A stretch of DNA of 64,000 nt from Pontiellaceae bacterium B1224 (lineage in GTDB: Bacteria > Verrucomicrobiota > Kiritimatiellia > Kiritimatiellales > Pontiellaceae): contig JAROBA010000002.1 of the NCBI GenBank assembly GCA_029432815.1, positions 97,770-161,769 on the forward strand. The letters are read 5' to 3'. Position numbers and translations under genes: made by a program. The notes below the pieces were generated by a model. That model worked only from the letters and a program-made list of their open reading frames with translations, did not search any database and was not told the DNA's origin. Positions 1 to 6,676 of this stretch are shown piece after piece; position 1 is the first letter of the stretch; every line of letters begins with the position of its first letter.

Positions 1-175
1 CCTTCGGAACGCCATGGCGCCGGGCATAATCCCTCGCTTTTTTTCCATTCCGTCGCATCACGGCCACAAGTTCAAAACCGGCGGTCTGCTGATAGGCCGG
101 GCCGCTTTTGACTTCCGTCACATCTCCGCACCCGATGATTCCCCACCGGATCTGATTTTTGCCATGCGTCGTCAT
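1..175 (-). CDS. Gfo/Idh/MocA-family NAD(P)-dependent oxidoreductase, N-terminal part (runs off the window)
   Basis: Only the first 58 codons are present; the gene continues beyond position 1. The translation carries the Rossmann signature WGIIGCGDVTEVKSGPAY followed by GFELVAVMRR, which is typical of the NAD(P)-binding start of the Gfo/Idh/MocA family (sugar, inositol and related dehydrogenases). Substrate cannot be told from this fragment. The ATG at 175 lies one base after the TAG stop of the upstream lipoprotein gene, so the two are probably co-transcribed and translationally coupled. Confidence 0.8.
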   Translation of the reverse strand, partial: MTTHGKNQIRWGIIGCGDVTEVKSGPAYQQTAGFELVAVMRRNGKKARDYARRHGVPK

Positions 176-176
176 A

Positions 177-563
177 CTATTTAACCAGACCTGATTCTTC
201 TCTGAAGGAAGCGGCGGCACGCCCGCCCACAGAGAAGGTAATGACAACGATCACGGGTTTCTCAGGCGTCTCCTTCGGAGGGGGAATCAATTCCGGCCCA
301 TATACATAGTTCCCGTTTCGGGTCTTCCAGAATACCTGAATTTCATTTCCGCGATACTCCAACAACGGGAACTTGGTTGAAAATTGCCCCTGCGCAACAA
401 TGAAGTTACAGGATGCCAATTCATAGGTACCCAAAACTCGCAATTCTGCATCGGTTATCGGCTCATCGGTTGCATTCACAAATTCGAGCCCTGCGATCTC
501 CAGAGGTGTTGAAGCGCAACCTGTTAATCCGAGCAGAAGCAGCGTTGCGGCAAACCATTTCAT
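177..563 (-). CDS. Small predicted lipoprotein of unknown function
   Basis: About 128 residues. The start at 563 is preferred over an upstream ATG at 653 because a strong ribosome binding site (GGGGAGG) lies just before it and because it places a textbook lipoprotein signal peptide at the N-terminus: MKWFAATLLLLGLTGCAS, with lipobox LTGC at residues 14-17. The mature part has no motif I recognise; it looks beta-rich, with a Pro/Lys-rich loop near residue 95. It should be lipidated and anchored in the inner or outer membrane. It directly precedes the Gfo/Idh/MocA oxidoreductase gene (1-bp gap), so a link with sugar or polyol metabolism is possible but unproven. Confidence 0.75.
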   Translation of the reverse strand: MKWFAATLLLLGLTGCASTPLEIAGLEFVNATDEPITDAELRVLGTYELASCNFIVAQGQFSTKFPLLEYRGNEIQVFWKTRNGNYVYGPELIPPPKETPEKPVIVVITFSVGGRAAASFREESGLVK

Positions 564-659
564 GATACCTCCCCAATCGATTCGATTTTTTTGATCGCTC
601 ATATGCATGCGTTGCATAGTATCGCCGTTTTTTACCGAAACAAGATTCGTCACCCTAAA

Positions 660-689
660 TTAGACATTCCTGAATTAAGGCTCTACACT
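660..689 (+). promoter_or_regulatory. Possible sigma-70-type promoter for the DUF1971 gene
   Basis: TTAGAC at 660-665 and TACACT at 684-689 are separated by 18 bp and lie 26 bp upstream of the GTG start at 716, in the divergent region between the lipoprotein and DUF1971 genes. The match to consensus is moderate. This is a reading of the sequence only. Confidence 0.35.
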
Positions 690-715
690 GCTTCGCATTA
701 ACCGAGGAATAGGCC

Positions 716-1063
716 GTGAACTATCAGACTGCATCTTTGCCCGAAACCGCCGAACTGGCGGGTTCCACCAAGCTCATGAATCAGGATACCGTCGTACCGG
801 GCATCCTGAAAAAGCATCTGACCCCGAAAGGCAAGTGGGGCTTTCTTGTCGTGGAAAGCGGGTCGCTTGAATATGTCTGGGAAGATGATACCGAAAACGT
901 GCTGATGGCCGATCCCGGACACCCGATTGTGATTTTCCCCGAGCGCTTTCATCACGTGATCATCACCGGGCCGGTGGAATTCAAGGTTGAGTTTTATATC
1001 GTACCCGAAGAAGAGAATAAACCGGAACAATCGGGTGACCGACCCGGGGAGGCGTTTGTCTAA
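716..1063 (+). CDS. DUF1971-family (tellurite-resistance-associated) cupin-like protein
   Basis: 115 residues. The pattern KKHLTPKGKWGFLVVESGSL, then PGHPIVIFPERFHHV and GPVEFKVEFY, matches the small DUF1971 family, whose members are sometimes fused to TehB methyltransferases and are annotated as tellurite-resistance related; the biochemical role is unknown. The start is GTG at 716, chosen because GAGGA sits 8 bases upstream and the protein aligns from there. The stop codon overlaps the next start (TAATG), so it is coupled to the small membrane protein gene downstream. An opposite-strand frame over the same region was rejected. Confidence 0.75.
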   Translation: MNYQTASLPETAELAGSTKLMNQDTVVPGILKKHLTPKGKWGFLVVESGSLEYVWEDDTENVLMADPGHPIVIFPERFHHVIITGPVEFKVEFYIVPEEENKPEQSGDRPGEAFV

Positions 1064-1263
1064 TGGATCTCGAAGCCCTTAAAACCATGCATCCGATGGT
1101 ATGGATCATTCTTGTTGCAGCCGTCGTCATCACCGTTGCGTCATTATTTAATAAAGCCATCAAATTTGCGCTCAAGCTCGCAGTGATCGGCGTGGCCGCC
1201 CTGTTTGTGCTCTATTTCCTCGTGCAGGCGAATGTGATTGTTCTTCCGACCTTTGGAAAATGA
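1063..1263 (+). CDS. Small two-helix membrane protein
   Basis: 66 residues, overlapping the DUF1971 gene by one base (TAATG). Two hydrophobic stretches are visible, about residues 11-28 (MVWIILVAAVVITVASLF) and 37-55, separated by a short lysine-containing loop (KAIKFALK), so an inner-membrane hairpin is likely. I do not recognise a family. The tight coupling suggests it works with or is co-regulated with the DUF1971 protein. Confidence 0.6.
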   Translation: MDLEALKTMHPMVWIILVAAVVITVASLFNKAIKFALKLAVIGVAALFVLYFLVQANVIVLPTFGK

Positions 1264-1285
1264 TGTATTAAATCGGACGCTTATA

Positions 1286-1510
1286 CTACGGATTCTCGAA
1301 ATCCGTATTTAGAAACAGCTCTTCCACCTGATCGCGGGCCCACTGTGTTTTACGCAGAAACTTCAGGCTCGATTTAATGCTCGGTTCCCAGTTGAAACAG
1401 CGGATATCAATCAGCGCACCCAGTTCGTCCCAGCCATAGTGATCCACCAGTTGGTTCAAAAGTTTCTCAAGCGTGATGCCATGCAGCGGATTATTGGGTT
1501 GTTCATTCAT
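1286..1510 (-). CDS. VF530-family (DUF2132) small DNA-binding protein
   Basis: 74 residues, the full usual length of this family. The signature [20 protein letters not shown] and [18 protein letters not shown] segment (here [18 protein letters not shown], residues 43-60) is diagnostic for VF530/DUF2132, a small helical protein with a fold reported as double-stranded-DNA binding; the cellular role is not established. It is a single gene on the minus strand between two plus-strand units, with djlA starting about 100 bp beyond its 5' end in the opposite direction. Confidence 0.85.
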   Translation of the reverse strand: MNEQPNNPLHGITLEKLLNQLVDHYGWDELGALIDIRCFNWEPSIKSSLKFLRKTQWARDQVEELFLNTDFENP

Positions 1511-1608
1511 ACGTGCACCCTGCCCGATTCCCGTTGAAACCGCCAGTTTTTCCGCTAGGATGCCCGCTCTTTAAAATTTTCACGCATCAATCGGTACGGA
1601 GCATTTTC

Positions 1609-2334
1609 ATGGCTTGGACAGGTAAATTAATCGGCGGCGTTCTTGGCTCGCTGCTGGGACCGCTTGGAACGGTGGTTGGAGTCGGAATCGGGCATCAGTT
1701 CGACAAAGGCGCAACCAAACTAAAACAGACTGCACAGACGTTTCAGGTGGCTTTCTTCGGCTGTCTGGCCAAAATGGCGCGCGCCGACGGCACCATTTCC
1801 AAAGCTGAAATTGAAGCCGTGGAACAGATTATGGCTCGGTTTAATTACACCGGCGCCGTCCGCGAGCAGGCCATCGAAATTTTCCGCCGCGCCAAAGATG
1901 ATCCCCACACCGCCGCCGATTACATCAACCAGCTTGCCGGCGTAATTCAGTTCAACCCGCAGATCGCCATGACCTTTATTGCGGCCCTGCATGCCGTTGC
2001 TGCGGCCGACGGGGTCATCCATCCGAACGAACGCGAAATCCTGCTGCAGGCCGAACGTGCCTTCCGCCTGCGGCCCGGCACCATCGATGCCATGCTCAAC
2101 GGTGTGCGTGGCAATGCGCCGAACGCACTGGAAAACGCCTATAAAGTTATGGAAGTCGCGCCCGATGCAACCGACGCGGAAATCAAAAAGATCTACCGCC
2201 ATAAATGCATGGAATTCCATCCCGATAAACTGGCATCAAAAGGCCTGCCGGAAGAGTTCATGACTTATGCCCACGAACAGCTCACTAAAATCAACGAAGC
2301 CTACGACCTCATCAAAAAAGAGCGCGGGCTTTAA
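1609..2334 (+). CDS. djlA: DjlA-type membrane-anchored DnaJ co-chaperone
   Basis: 241 residues from the ATG at 1609, preferred because it gives the classic DjlA N-terminus (MAWTGKLIGGVLGSLLGPLG, a glycine-rich single membrane segment) with CGGAG upstream. Order of domains: membrane segment (1-35), TerB-like acidic helical domain (about 45-150, with MARADGTISKAEIEA and AAADGVIHPNERE, both metal-binding-like repeats), and a C-terminal J domain (about 170-241) with the HPD tripeptide in FHPDKLASKG. J proteins stimulate the ATPase of DnaK; DjlA acts at the inner membrane and is linked to envelope stress in E. coli. An in-frame upstream extension to 1513 has no support. Confidence 0.88.
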   Translation: MAWTGKLIGGVLGSLLGPLGTVVGVGIGHQFDKGATKLKQTAQTFQVAFFGCLAKMARADGTISKAEIEAVEQIMARFNYTGAVREQAIEIFRRAKDDPHTAADYINQLAGVIQFNPQIAMTFIAALHAVAAADGVIHPNEREILLQAERAFRLRPGTIDAMLNGVRGNAPNALENAYKVMEVAPDATDAEIKKIYRHKCMEFHPDKLASKGLPEEFMTYAHEQLTKINEAYDLIKKERGL

Positions 2335-2346
2335 AAGGTAGGGCGA

Positions 2347-2377
2347 CTTTCGACGAAAGCGCCGCGTCCGAGCGGAC
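2347..2377. repeat. Pair of short perfect hairpins between djlA and gloB
   Basis: CTTTCGACGAAAG (2347-2359) and GTCCGAGCGGAC (2366-2377) are two adjacent palindromes in the convergent gap between djlA and the gloB-like gene. They may form a bidirectional terminator structure, but neither side has a convincing T-run, so a dispersed intergenic repeat is equally possible. Confidence 0.45.
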
Positions 2378-2378
2378 C

Positions 2379-3086
2379 CTATCTAAACTGATCCTTCCTT
2401 TGCCGGAGCGCTGCAAATTCCCCCGCGGATTTAACATGCAGGAATGGATTGGTTTGCTTCTCCTCCGCCAGCGTTGAAAAAATGGCAGCAACCGGATTCG
2501 CGGCATAAAGAGCGAGCCGTTTTTGCATCGCACCGTTTTCCGGCTCTGCCGACAGCGCAAAGGCCATATTGTCTTCCAGATAATCATGCCCGCCGAAAAT
2601 CAGGGTTTCATCCGGAAGCTGCTGGATCGCTTCCAAGCTTTGGAAAAATTGTTCGGGCGTACCGCCCATCATCCGGCCGCACCCCCCGCCGATGATCGTA
2701 TCGCCGGTGAAACAAATTCCAAGGTCTGGAAAAAAGTAGCTCTTGCAGACCGCCAAATGGCCCGGCGTTGAGAGCGACCGGCAGGTGGTTCCAAGGATTG
2801 GAAACTCGCGGCTTTCCACCGCTGGACTGGTGGACTGAACTCCCAAACGGTCCTGAAGTTCCCGACATCCCCCCGAATGATCTCCGTGCCCGTGCGTGAT
2901 GAGAACATTCAAAAGCTGGAGCTCTTCTTTTTCCAAGGTTTGGAAAATCGGCGCAGCTTCCCCGGCATCGATCAGAATCGCCTGCCCGTTCCGGCAGAGC
3001 AGATAGTTAAAGGTGCCATACGTGCTGAGCAGCACCTGCACCGCCAGCAACTCGTATTCGCCAAATTTAAAACGTGCTTTAATCAT
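2379..3086 (-). CDS. gloB: Glyoxalase II-like metallo-beta-lactamase-fold hydrolase
   Basis: 235 residues. The metal-binding motif THGHGDHSGG (about residue 82), the downstream His in STPGH, the bridging Asp in CFTGDTI and the last His in IFGGHDY make a complete binuclear site. The C-terminal pattern EKQTNPFLHV...FAALRQRKDQF is characteristic of hydroxyacylglutathione hydrolase, which converts S-lactoylglutathione to lactate and glutathione. The start at 3086 (M-I-K-A-R-F) is preferred because the ATG overlaps the cupin gene's stop (TATGATTAA), giving translational coupling. Four copies of the TTCCA-N5-TGGAA palindrome lie inside this gene, two of them encoding FQTLE and FQSLE. The substrate thiol may differ if the host lacks glutathione. 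Confidence 0.82.
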   Translation of the reverse strand: MIKARFKFGEYELLAVQVLLSTYGTFNYLLCRNGQAILIDAGEAAPIFQTLEKEELQLLNVLITHGHGDHSGGCRELQDRLGVQSTSPAVESREFPILGTTCRSLSTPGHLAVCKSYFFPDLGICFTGDTIIGGGCGRMMGGTPEQFFQSLEAIQQLPDETLIFGGHDYLEDNMAFALSAEPENGAMQKRLALYAANPVAAIFSTLAEEKQTNPFLHVKSAGEFAALRQRKDQFR

Positions 3087-3387
3087 AGAATACCGCCAGC
3101 CAGATAGTTTTTTCAGTTTCAGAGGTGGCCGCAACACGATGTTTCTGATGCGCAGGAATCAGCAGATAATCACCGGGTTTCAGCTCAACAGACCGATCTT
3201 CAAATTCAAGTGTCGCGGAACCGGAAACCAGCAGCACCCATTCATTCTGGACCTGATCGTACCAGAAATCATCTGGAGATGTATGCCCGTCCGACATAAT
3301 ACGCTCGATCCGAACATTGGAACTTTCGGTCAGTACATCGACCAGTTCTTCAGGCAGTTCTTCAGGTATATTGGAAAACAGGTTCAT
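3079..3387 (-). CDS. Single-domain cupin protein
   Basis: 102 residues. A small cupin: LLVSGSATLEFEDRSVELKPGDYLLIPAHQKHRV contains the G(X)5HXH-like and GDxxxIPxxxxHRV half-motifs of a metal-binding cupin barrel (split here for length: GSATLEFEDRSVELKPGDY, then LLIPAHQKHRV). Function unassigned; such proteins often bind small carboxylates or sugars. The ATG at 3387 overlaps the TGA of the thiF-like gene (ATGA), and its own stop overlaps the gloB start, so the three genes form one coupled operon. A longer in-frame upstream extension runs through the thiF gene in the wrong frame and was discarded. Confidence 0.75.
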   Translation of the reverse strand: MNLFSNIPEELPEELVDVLTESSNVRIERIMSDGHTSPDDFWYDQVQNEWVLLVSGSATLEFEDRSVELKPGDYLLIPAHQKHRVAATSETEKTIWLAVFYD

Positions 3388-4172
3388 TCTTCTCCCAGCA
3401 GAATTCGCAGCACTACATTGGCCTGCATGTTTGCGCAGATGCCAACGCGCGGGGCCATGAGGCCGCAGCCGGGAGCGGCTCCGGTTTCGCGGTCGCCGAC
3501 GATATAAATCCGATCGCCCATTTTTCGAACGCCGATGGTTTCGCCGGGACCGAAACCTGCCATGCCGGATGCGGCCACGAGCGGGGCGGTTTTGAAATGC
3601 TGCATGAGCATCGCTTTCTGGTCGGGGCGGTCGAAGGCCTCGACCATCACATCCACCTCGCCAAACAGTGCGGGGATATTCTGGGGAGTCACTTTCACAC
3701 AATGGGCTTCGTAAGTGACGTAAGGGTTGATTCGTTTCAGATTGGTTTCCAATGCCTGGGATTTAGTGAGCCCGAGCTGGTCGATGAAATATTGCTGCCG
3801 GTTCAGATTGCTGGGTTCGACGATATCAAAGTCCACCAGAATCAGCTTTCCGACGCCGATGCGGGCCAGCGCCACAGCGATGGCGGAGCCGAGGCCGCCG
3901 AGACCGGCGATGCCGACTGTTGCTCCTTTAATCTTTTCGTGGACTCCGGGTGTATGGCGCGAAACCATTAAAGCTTCCAGTTCTTCCGCCGGAGGAATCT
4001 TTCCGCGCTGGATCAGGTTTACTGTATCGCCTTCCTGCAACTCGATATCTTCGGCCACGGCGGCACCATTGTAAATCAGCACATCGGCATCGGGTTTCTG
4101 CGCATCGCGCAGTTGCCACAGGGTTGAGCCGGCGGCCACCTCCAGTATCCTCTCATTGAGTAAAATTTTCAT
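3384..4172 (-). CDS. thiF: ThiF-family sulfur-carrier adenylyltransferase with N-terminal ThiS-like domain
   Basis: 262 residues from ATG 4172. Residues 1-60 resemble a ThiS/ubiquitin-like carrier (MKILLNERILEVAAGSTLW, then EGDTVNLIQRGK), followed by an E1-like adenylating domain: nucleotide loop GIAGLGGLGSAIA at about 87-99, LVDFDIVEPSNLNRQQY, and EAFDRPDQKA. This is the ThiF family-2 architecture, which adenylates the C-terminal Gly-Gly of a sulfur carrier for thiazole synthesis of thiamine. No other thi genes and no TPP riboswitch are visible nearby; instead it is coupled to a cupin and a gloB-like gene, so a different sulfur-transfer role is possible. Confidence 0.82.
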   Translation of the reverse strand: MKILLNERILEVAAGSTLWQLRDAQKPDADVLIYNGAAVAEDIELQEGDTVNLIQRGKIPPAEELEALMVSRHTPGVHEKIKGATVGIAGLGGLGSAIAVALARIGVGKLILVDFDIVEPSNLNRQQYFIDQLGLTKSQALETNLKRINPYVTYEAHCVKVTPQNIPALFGEVDVMVEAFDRPDQKAMLMQHFKTAPLVAASGMAGFGPGETIGVRKMGDRIYIVGDRETGAAPGCGLMAPRVGICANMQANVVLRILLGEE

Positions 4173-4236
4173 ATAAATGATTAACTGCGATGGAACGGAT
4201 AATGACAAGAATCAAGAAGCCAATTCTTCCGGACCA

Positions 4237-4263
4237 CCCCGGCTGGTCTCGACAAAGCCGGGG
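4237..4263. repeat. 8-bp perfect inverted repeat upstream of proB
   Basis: CCCCGGCT (4237-4244) and AGCCGGGG (4256-4263) flank an 11-base loop within the thiF-proB divergent region. It could form an RNA hairpin in the proB leader. There is no following T-run, so it is not a plain terminator; a dispersed intergenic repeat or leader structure is possible. Confidence 0.45.
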
Positions 4264-4309
4264 CAATCTGGTAGCACCATCGACTTGTTTAACCCAAAAC
4301 GAAACGAAT

Positions 4310-5398
4310 ATGCCGCAAAAAGAACATAGAGAATCGCTGAAACATGCGAAACGGATCGTCGTGAAGGCGGGCAGTAAGGTGCTGGTGGAGAGTTCCGGTC
4401 GGCCGGATGAACAGCAGTTAAAACTGCTGGTAGACGAGCTTGCTCACATCGAAAATCAGGGTGGCGAAGTGGCGTTTGTTTCATCGGGTGCGGTGGGAGC
4501 CGGGCTGGATGCTTTAGGCATGAAAACACGTCCTACAGCCATGCAGGATCTACAGATGGCGGCGGCGGTCGGGCAGATTTGCCTGATGAGGCTATATCAT
4601 GATTTATTCGGTGAAAATGATGTCCGGATTGGGCAGGTGCTTCTGACCCATGACGCGCTGAAACATCGCGAGCGTCATCTGAATGCCCGCAATACGCTGA
4701 TGAACCTGATCGAAAACCGTATCATTCCTGTTATCAATGAAAATGATGCGATTTCAACGGAAGAAATTAAATTCGGGGATAATGATGTGTTGGCGGCACT
4801 GGTGGCGATTCTGATCGATGCCGATGCGCTGATTCTGCTGAGCACAACGGATGGTTTGCGCGATGGAGCAAGTAATCGGGTTTCTTACATTGAGGAAGTC
4901 GATGACAACGTGCTTGAACTGGTTAGCGACAAAGCGGATAAGCTATCCACCGGCGGCATGGCCTCAAAATTGAATTCAGCCCAGATTGCCGCTCATAATG
5001 GCATACCGGTGGTGATTGCCGACGGACGTAAACCGGGTGTGCTGAAGCGTATTTTTTCCGGCGAAGATGAGGGCACCCTGCTGTTTCCAAAGGCTGGAAA
5101 TATTTCCAGGCGCAAACGCTGGATTGCTTTCTTCAATCGGGTGGAGGGCCATTTGATTGTTGATGACGGTGCCGTTCAGGCCATGCAGAAAGGTAAAAGC
5201 CTGTTGCCGGTCGGCATCAAACAAATTGAAGGCAGCTTTAAAGTTGGCGCGATGGTGAATATCCAATCTTCGGAAGGTGAACCCATTGCCCGGGGTCTTG
5301 TAGAATGCTCGAGTCAGGAAATTGACGAACTCAAAGGCCGGAAAACCACCGGCAAATCGGGCGAGATCATCCATCACGATAATATGGTAATACTTTAG
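4310..5398 (+). CDS. proB: Glutamate 5-kinase
   Basis: 362 residues from ATG 4310. It catalyses ATP-dependent phosphorylation of L-glutamate, the first step of proline synthesis. The amino-acid-kinase domain is complete: IVVKAGSKVL near the N-terminus, FVSSGAVGAGLDALG, NENDAISTEEIKFGDNDVLAALVA and STGGMASKLNSAQIA. The C-terminal roughly 80 residues form a PUA domain (VDDGAVQAMQKGKSLLPVGI), as in the long ProB type. The longer frame from 4190 is not supported; its first 40 residues cover a hairpin-containing leader and do not align. proA follows after 13 bp, so this is a proBA operon. One TTCCA-N5-TGGAA palindrome lies at 5085. Confidence 0.93.
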   Translation: MPQKEHRESLKHAKRIVVKAGSKVLVESSGRPDEQQLKLLVDELAHIENQGGEVAFVSSGAVGAGLDALGMKTRPTAMQDLQMAAAVGQICLMRLYHDLFGENDVRIGQVLLTHDALKHRERHLNARNTLMNLIENRIIPVINENDAISTEEIKFGDNDVLAALVAILIDADALILLSTTDGLRDGASNRVSYIEEVDDNVLELVSDKADKLSTGGMASKLNSAQIAAHNGIPVVIADGRKPGVLKRIFSGEDEGTLLFPKAGNISRRKRWIAFFNRVEGHLIVDDGAVQAMQKGKSLLPVGIKQIEGSFKVGAMVNIQSSEGEPIARGLVECSSQEIDELKGRKTTGKSGEIIHHDNMVIL

Positions 5399-5411
5399 AA
5401 AGGATATACTT

Positions 5412-6668
5412 ATGAATATTAAAGAACAGGTTCTAAAAATCGGTGCGGATGCCAAAAAAGCGAGCCGCAAACTTGCGAAACTTTCAACCCGCAAAAAGAA
5501 TGCGATTCTGGAGGCCATGGCAGAAGAGCTGGATGCACAGCGGGCGTTCATTCAGGCTGAAAATGCCAAAGATCTCGCTGCCGGTCGCGAAGCCGGACTG
5601 ACGAATGCGATGCTGGATCGTCTGGAGCTGACGGATGATCGCATTGACGGGATGATTAAAGGGTTGCGCGATGTGGCGGTTCTATCTGACCCGGTCGGGG
5701 AAGAAATCAGCACCTGGAATCGCCCGAACGGGCTGGAGATCCATAAGCGCCGGGTTCCGATCGGTGTTATCGGTATTATTTTCGAGTCGCGCCCTAATGT
5801 GACCTGCGACGCCGCCGCTTTGTGTTTTAAAACCTCGAATGCAGTCATTCTACGCGGCGGAAAGGAAGCCATTCATTCCAATCTGGCTATTGCTAATGCC
5901 ATGCAAAAGGGCGGCGAAACAAAAGGCATGCCTGAAAACTGTATTCAACTGATTCCGACCATTGATCGGGAAGCTGTTAAGGTGATGTGCCAGATGACAG
6001 ACTATCTGGACCTGATCATCCCGCGCGGCGGCGAGAGCCTGATCCGAGCGGTGATGGAAATGGCGCATGTTCCGGTCATCAAACACTACACCGGCGTATG
6101 CCATACCTATGTGGATGTCTCAGCCGACCTTTCCATGGCCTGGAAAATTGCTGAAAATGCAAAGTGCCAGCGGCCCGGTGTTTGCAATGCCATGGAAACC
6201 CTGCTTGTTCACAAAGACATTGCCGATGATTTCCTCCCGAAAATGGCTGAAATCTACGATAAGAACAACGTCGAAATGCGCGGTGATATACAAACCTGCA
6301 AGCTGATCGGACTAGCTAAACCGGCAACGGAAGAAGATTGGAGCACGGAATATGTGGACTTGATTCTCTCCATCAAAGTCGTGGACGATGTGAGAGAGGC
6401 CATTGAGCACATCAACACCTACGGTTCCGGCCATTCGGATGCCATTGTTTCCGAAGATGAGAAAGCAACGGTTAAGTTTCTGAACGAAGTGGATGCAGCG
6501 ACAGTTTATGTGAATGCGTCGACCCGTTTCACCGATGGAGCTGAATTCGGTATGGGCGCAGAAATCGGCGTCAGCACTGATAAGCTGCATGCGCGGGGCC
6601 CCATGGGATTGGAAGAGCTGACAACCTATAAATATGTGATCGAAGGTAAAGGTCAGATCCGCGAATAG
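5412..6668 (+). CDS. proA: Gamma-glutamyl phosphate reductase
   Basis: 418 residues, normal length. NADPH-dependent reduction of gamma-glutamyl phosphate to the semialdehyde in proline synthesis. Recognisable family segments: RRVPIGVIGIIFESRPNVT, NAVILRGGKEAIHSN, LIIPRGGESLIRAV, the catalytic-cysteine region KCQRPGVCNAMETLL and FGMGAEIGVSTDKLHARGPM. Ribosome binding site AAAGGA lies 9 bases upstream. It is second in the proBA operon and converges on the WecA-like gene with only an 8-bp gap and no obvious terminator between them. Confidence 0.95.
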   Translation: MNIKEQVLKIGADAKKASRKLAKLSTRKKNAILEAMAEELDAQRAFIQAENAKDLAAGREAGLTNAMLDRLELTDDRIDGMIKGLRDVAVLSDPVGEEISTWNRPNGLEIHKRRVPIGVIGIIFESRPNVTCDAAALCFKTSNAVILRGGKEAIHSNLAIANAMQKGGETKGMPENCIQLIPTIDREAVKVMCQMTDYLDLIIPRGGESLIRAVMEMAHVPVIKHYTGVCHTYVDVSADLSMAWKIAENAKCQRPGVCNAMETLLVHKDIADDFLPKMAEIYDKNNVEMRGDIQTCKLIGLAKPATEEDWSTEYVDLILSIKVVDDVREAIEHINTYGSGHSDAIVSEDEKATVKFLNEVDAATVYVNASTRFTDGAEFGMGAEIGVSTDKLHARGPMGLEELTTYKYVIEGKGQIRE

Positions 6669-6676
6669 TGCCGGGC

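Noticed and set aside
698..1030. A 110-codon minus-strand frame over the DUF1971 gene
   Set aside because: The plus-strand reading has a ribosome site, a recognised family and coupling with the next gene.
4173..4309. A TPP riboswitch in the thiF leader region
   Set aside because: The leader lacks the conserved CTGAGA and related TPP elements; the only structure is an 8-bp GC hairpin oriented around proB.
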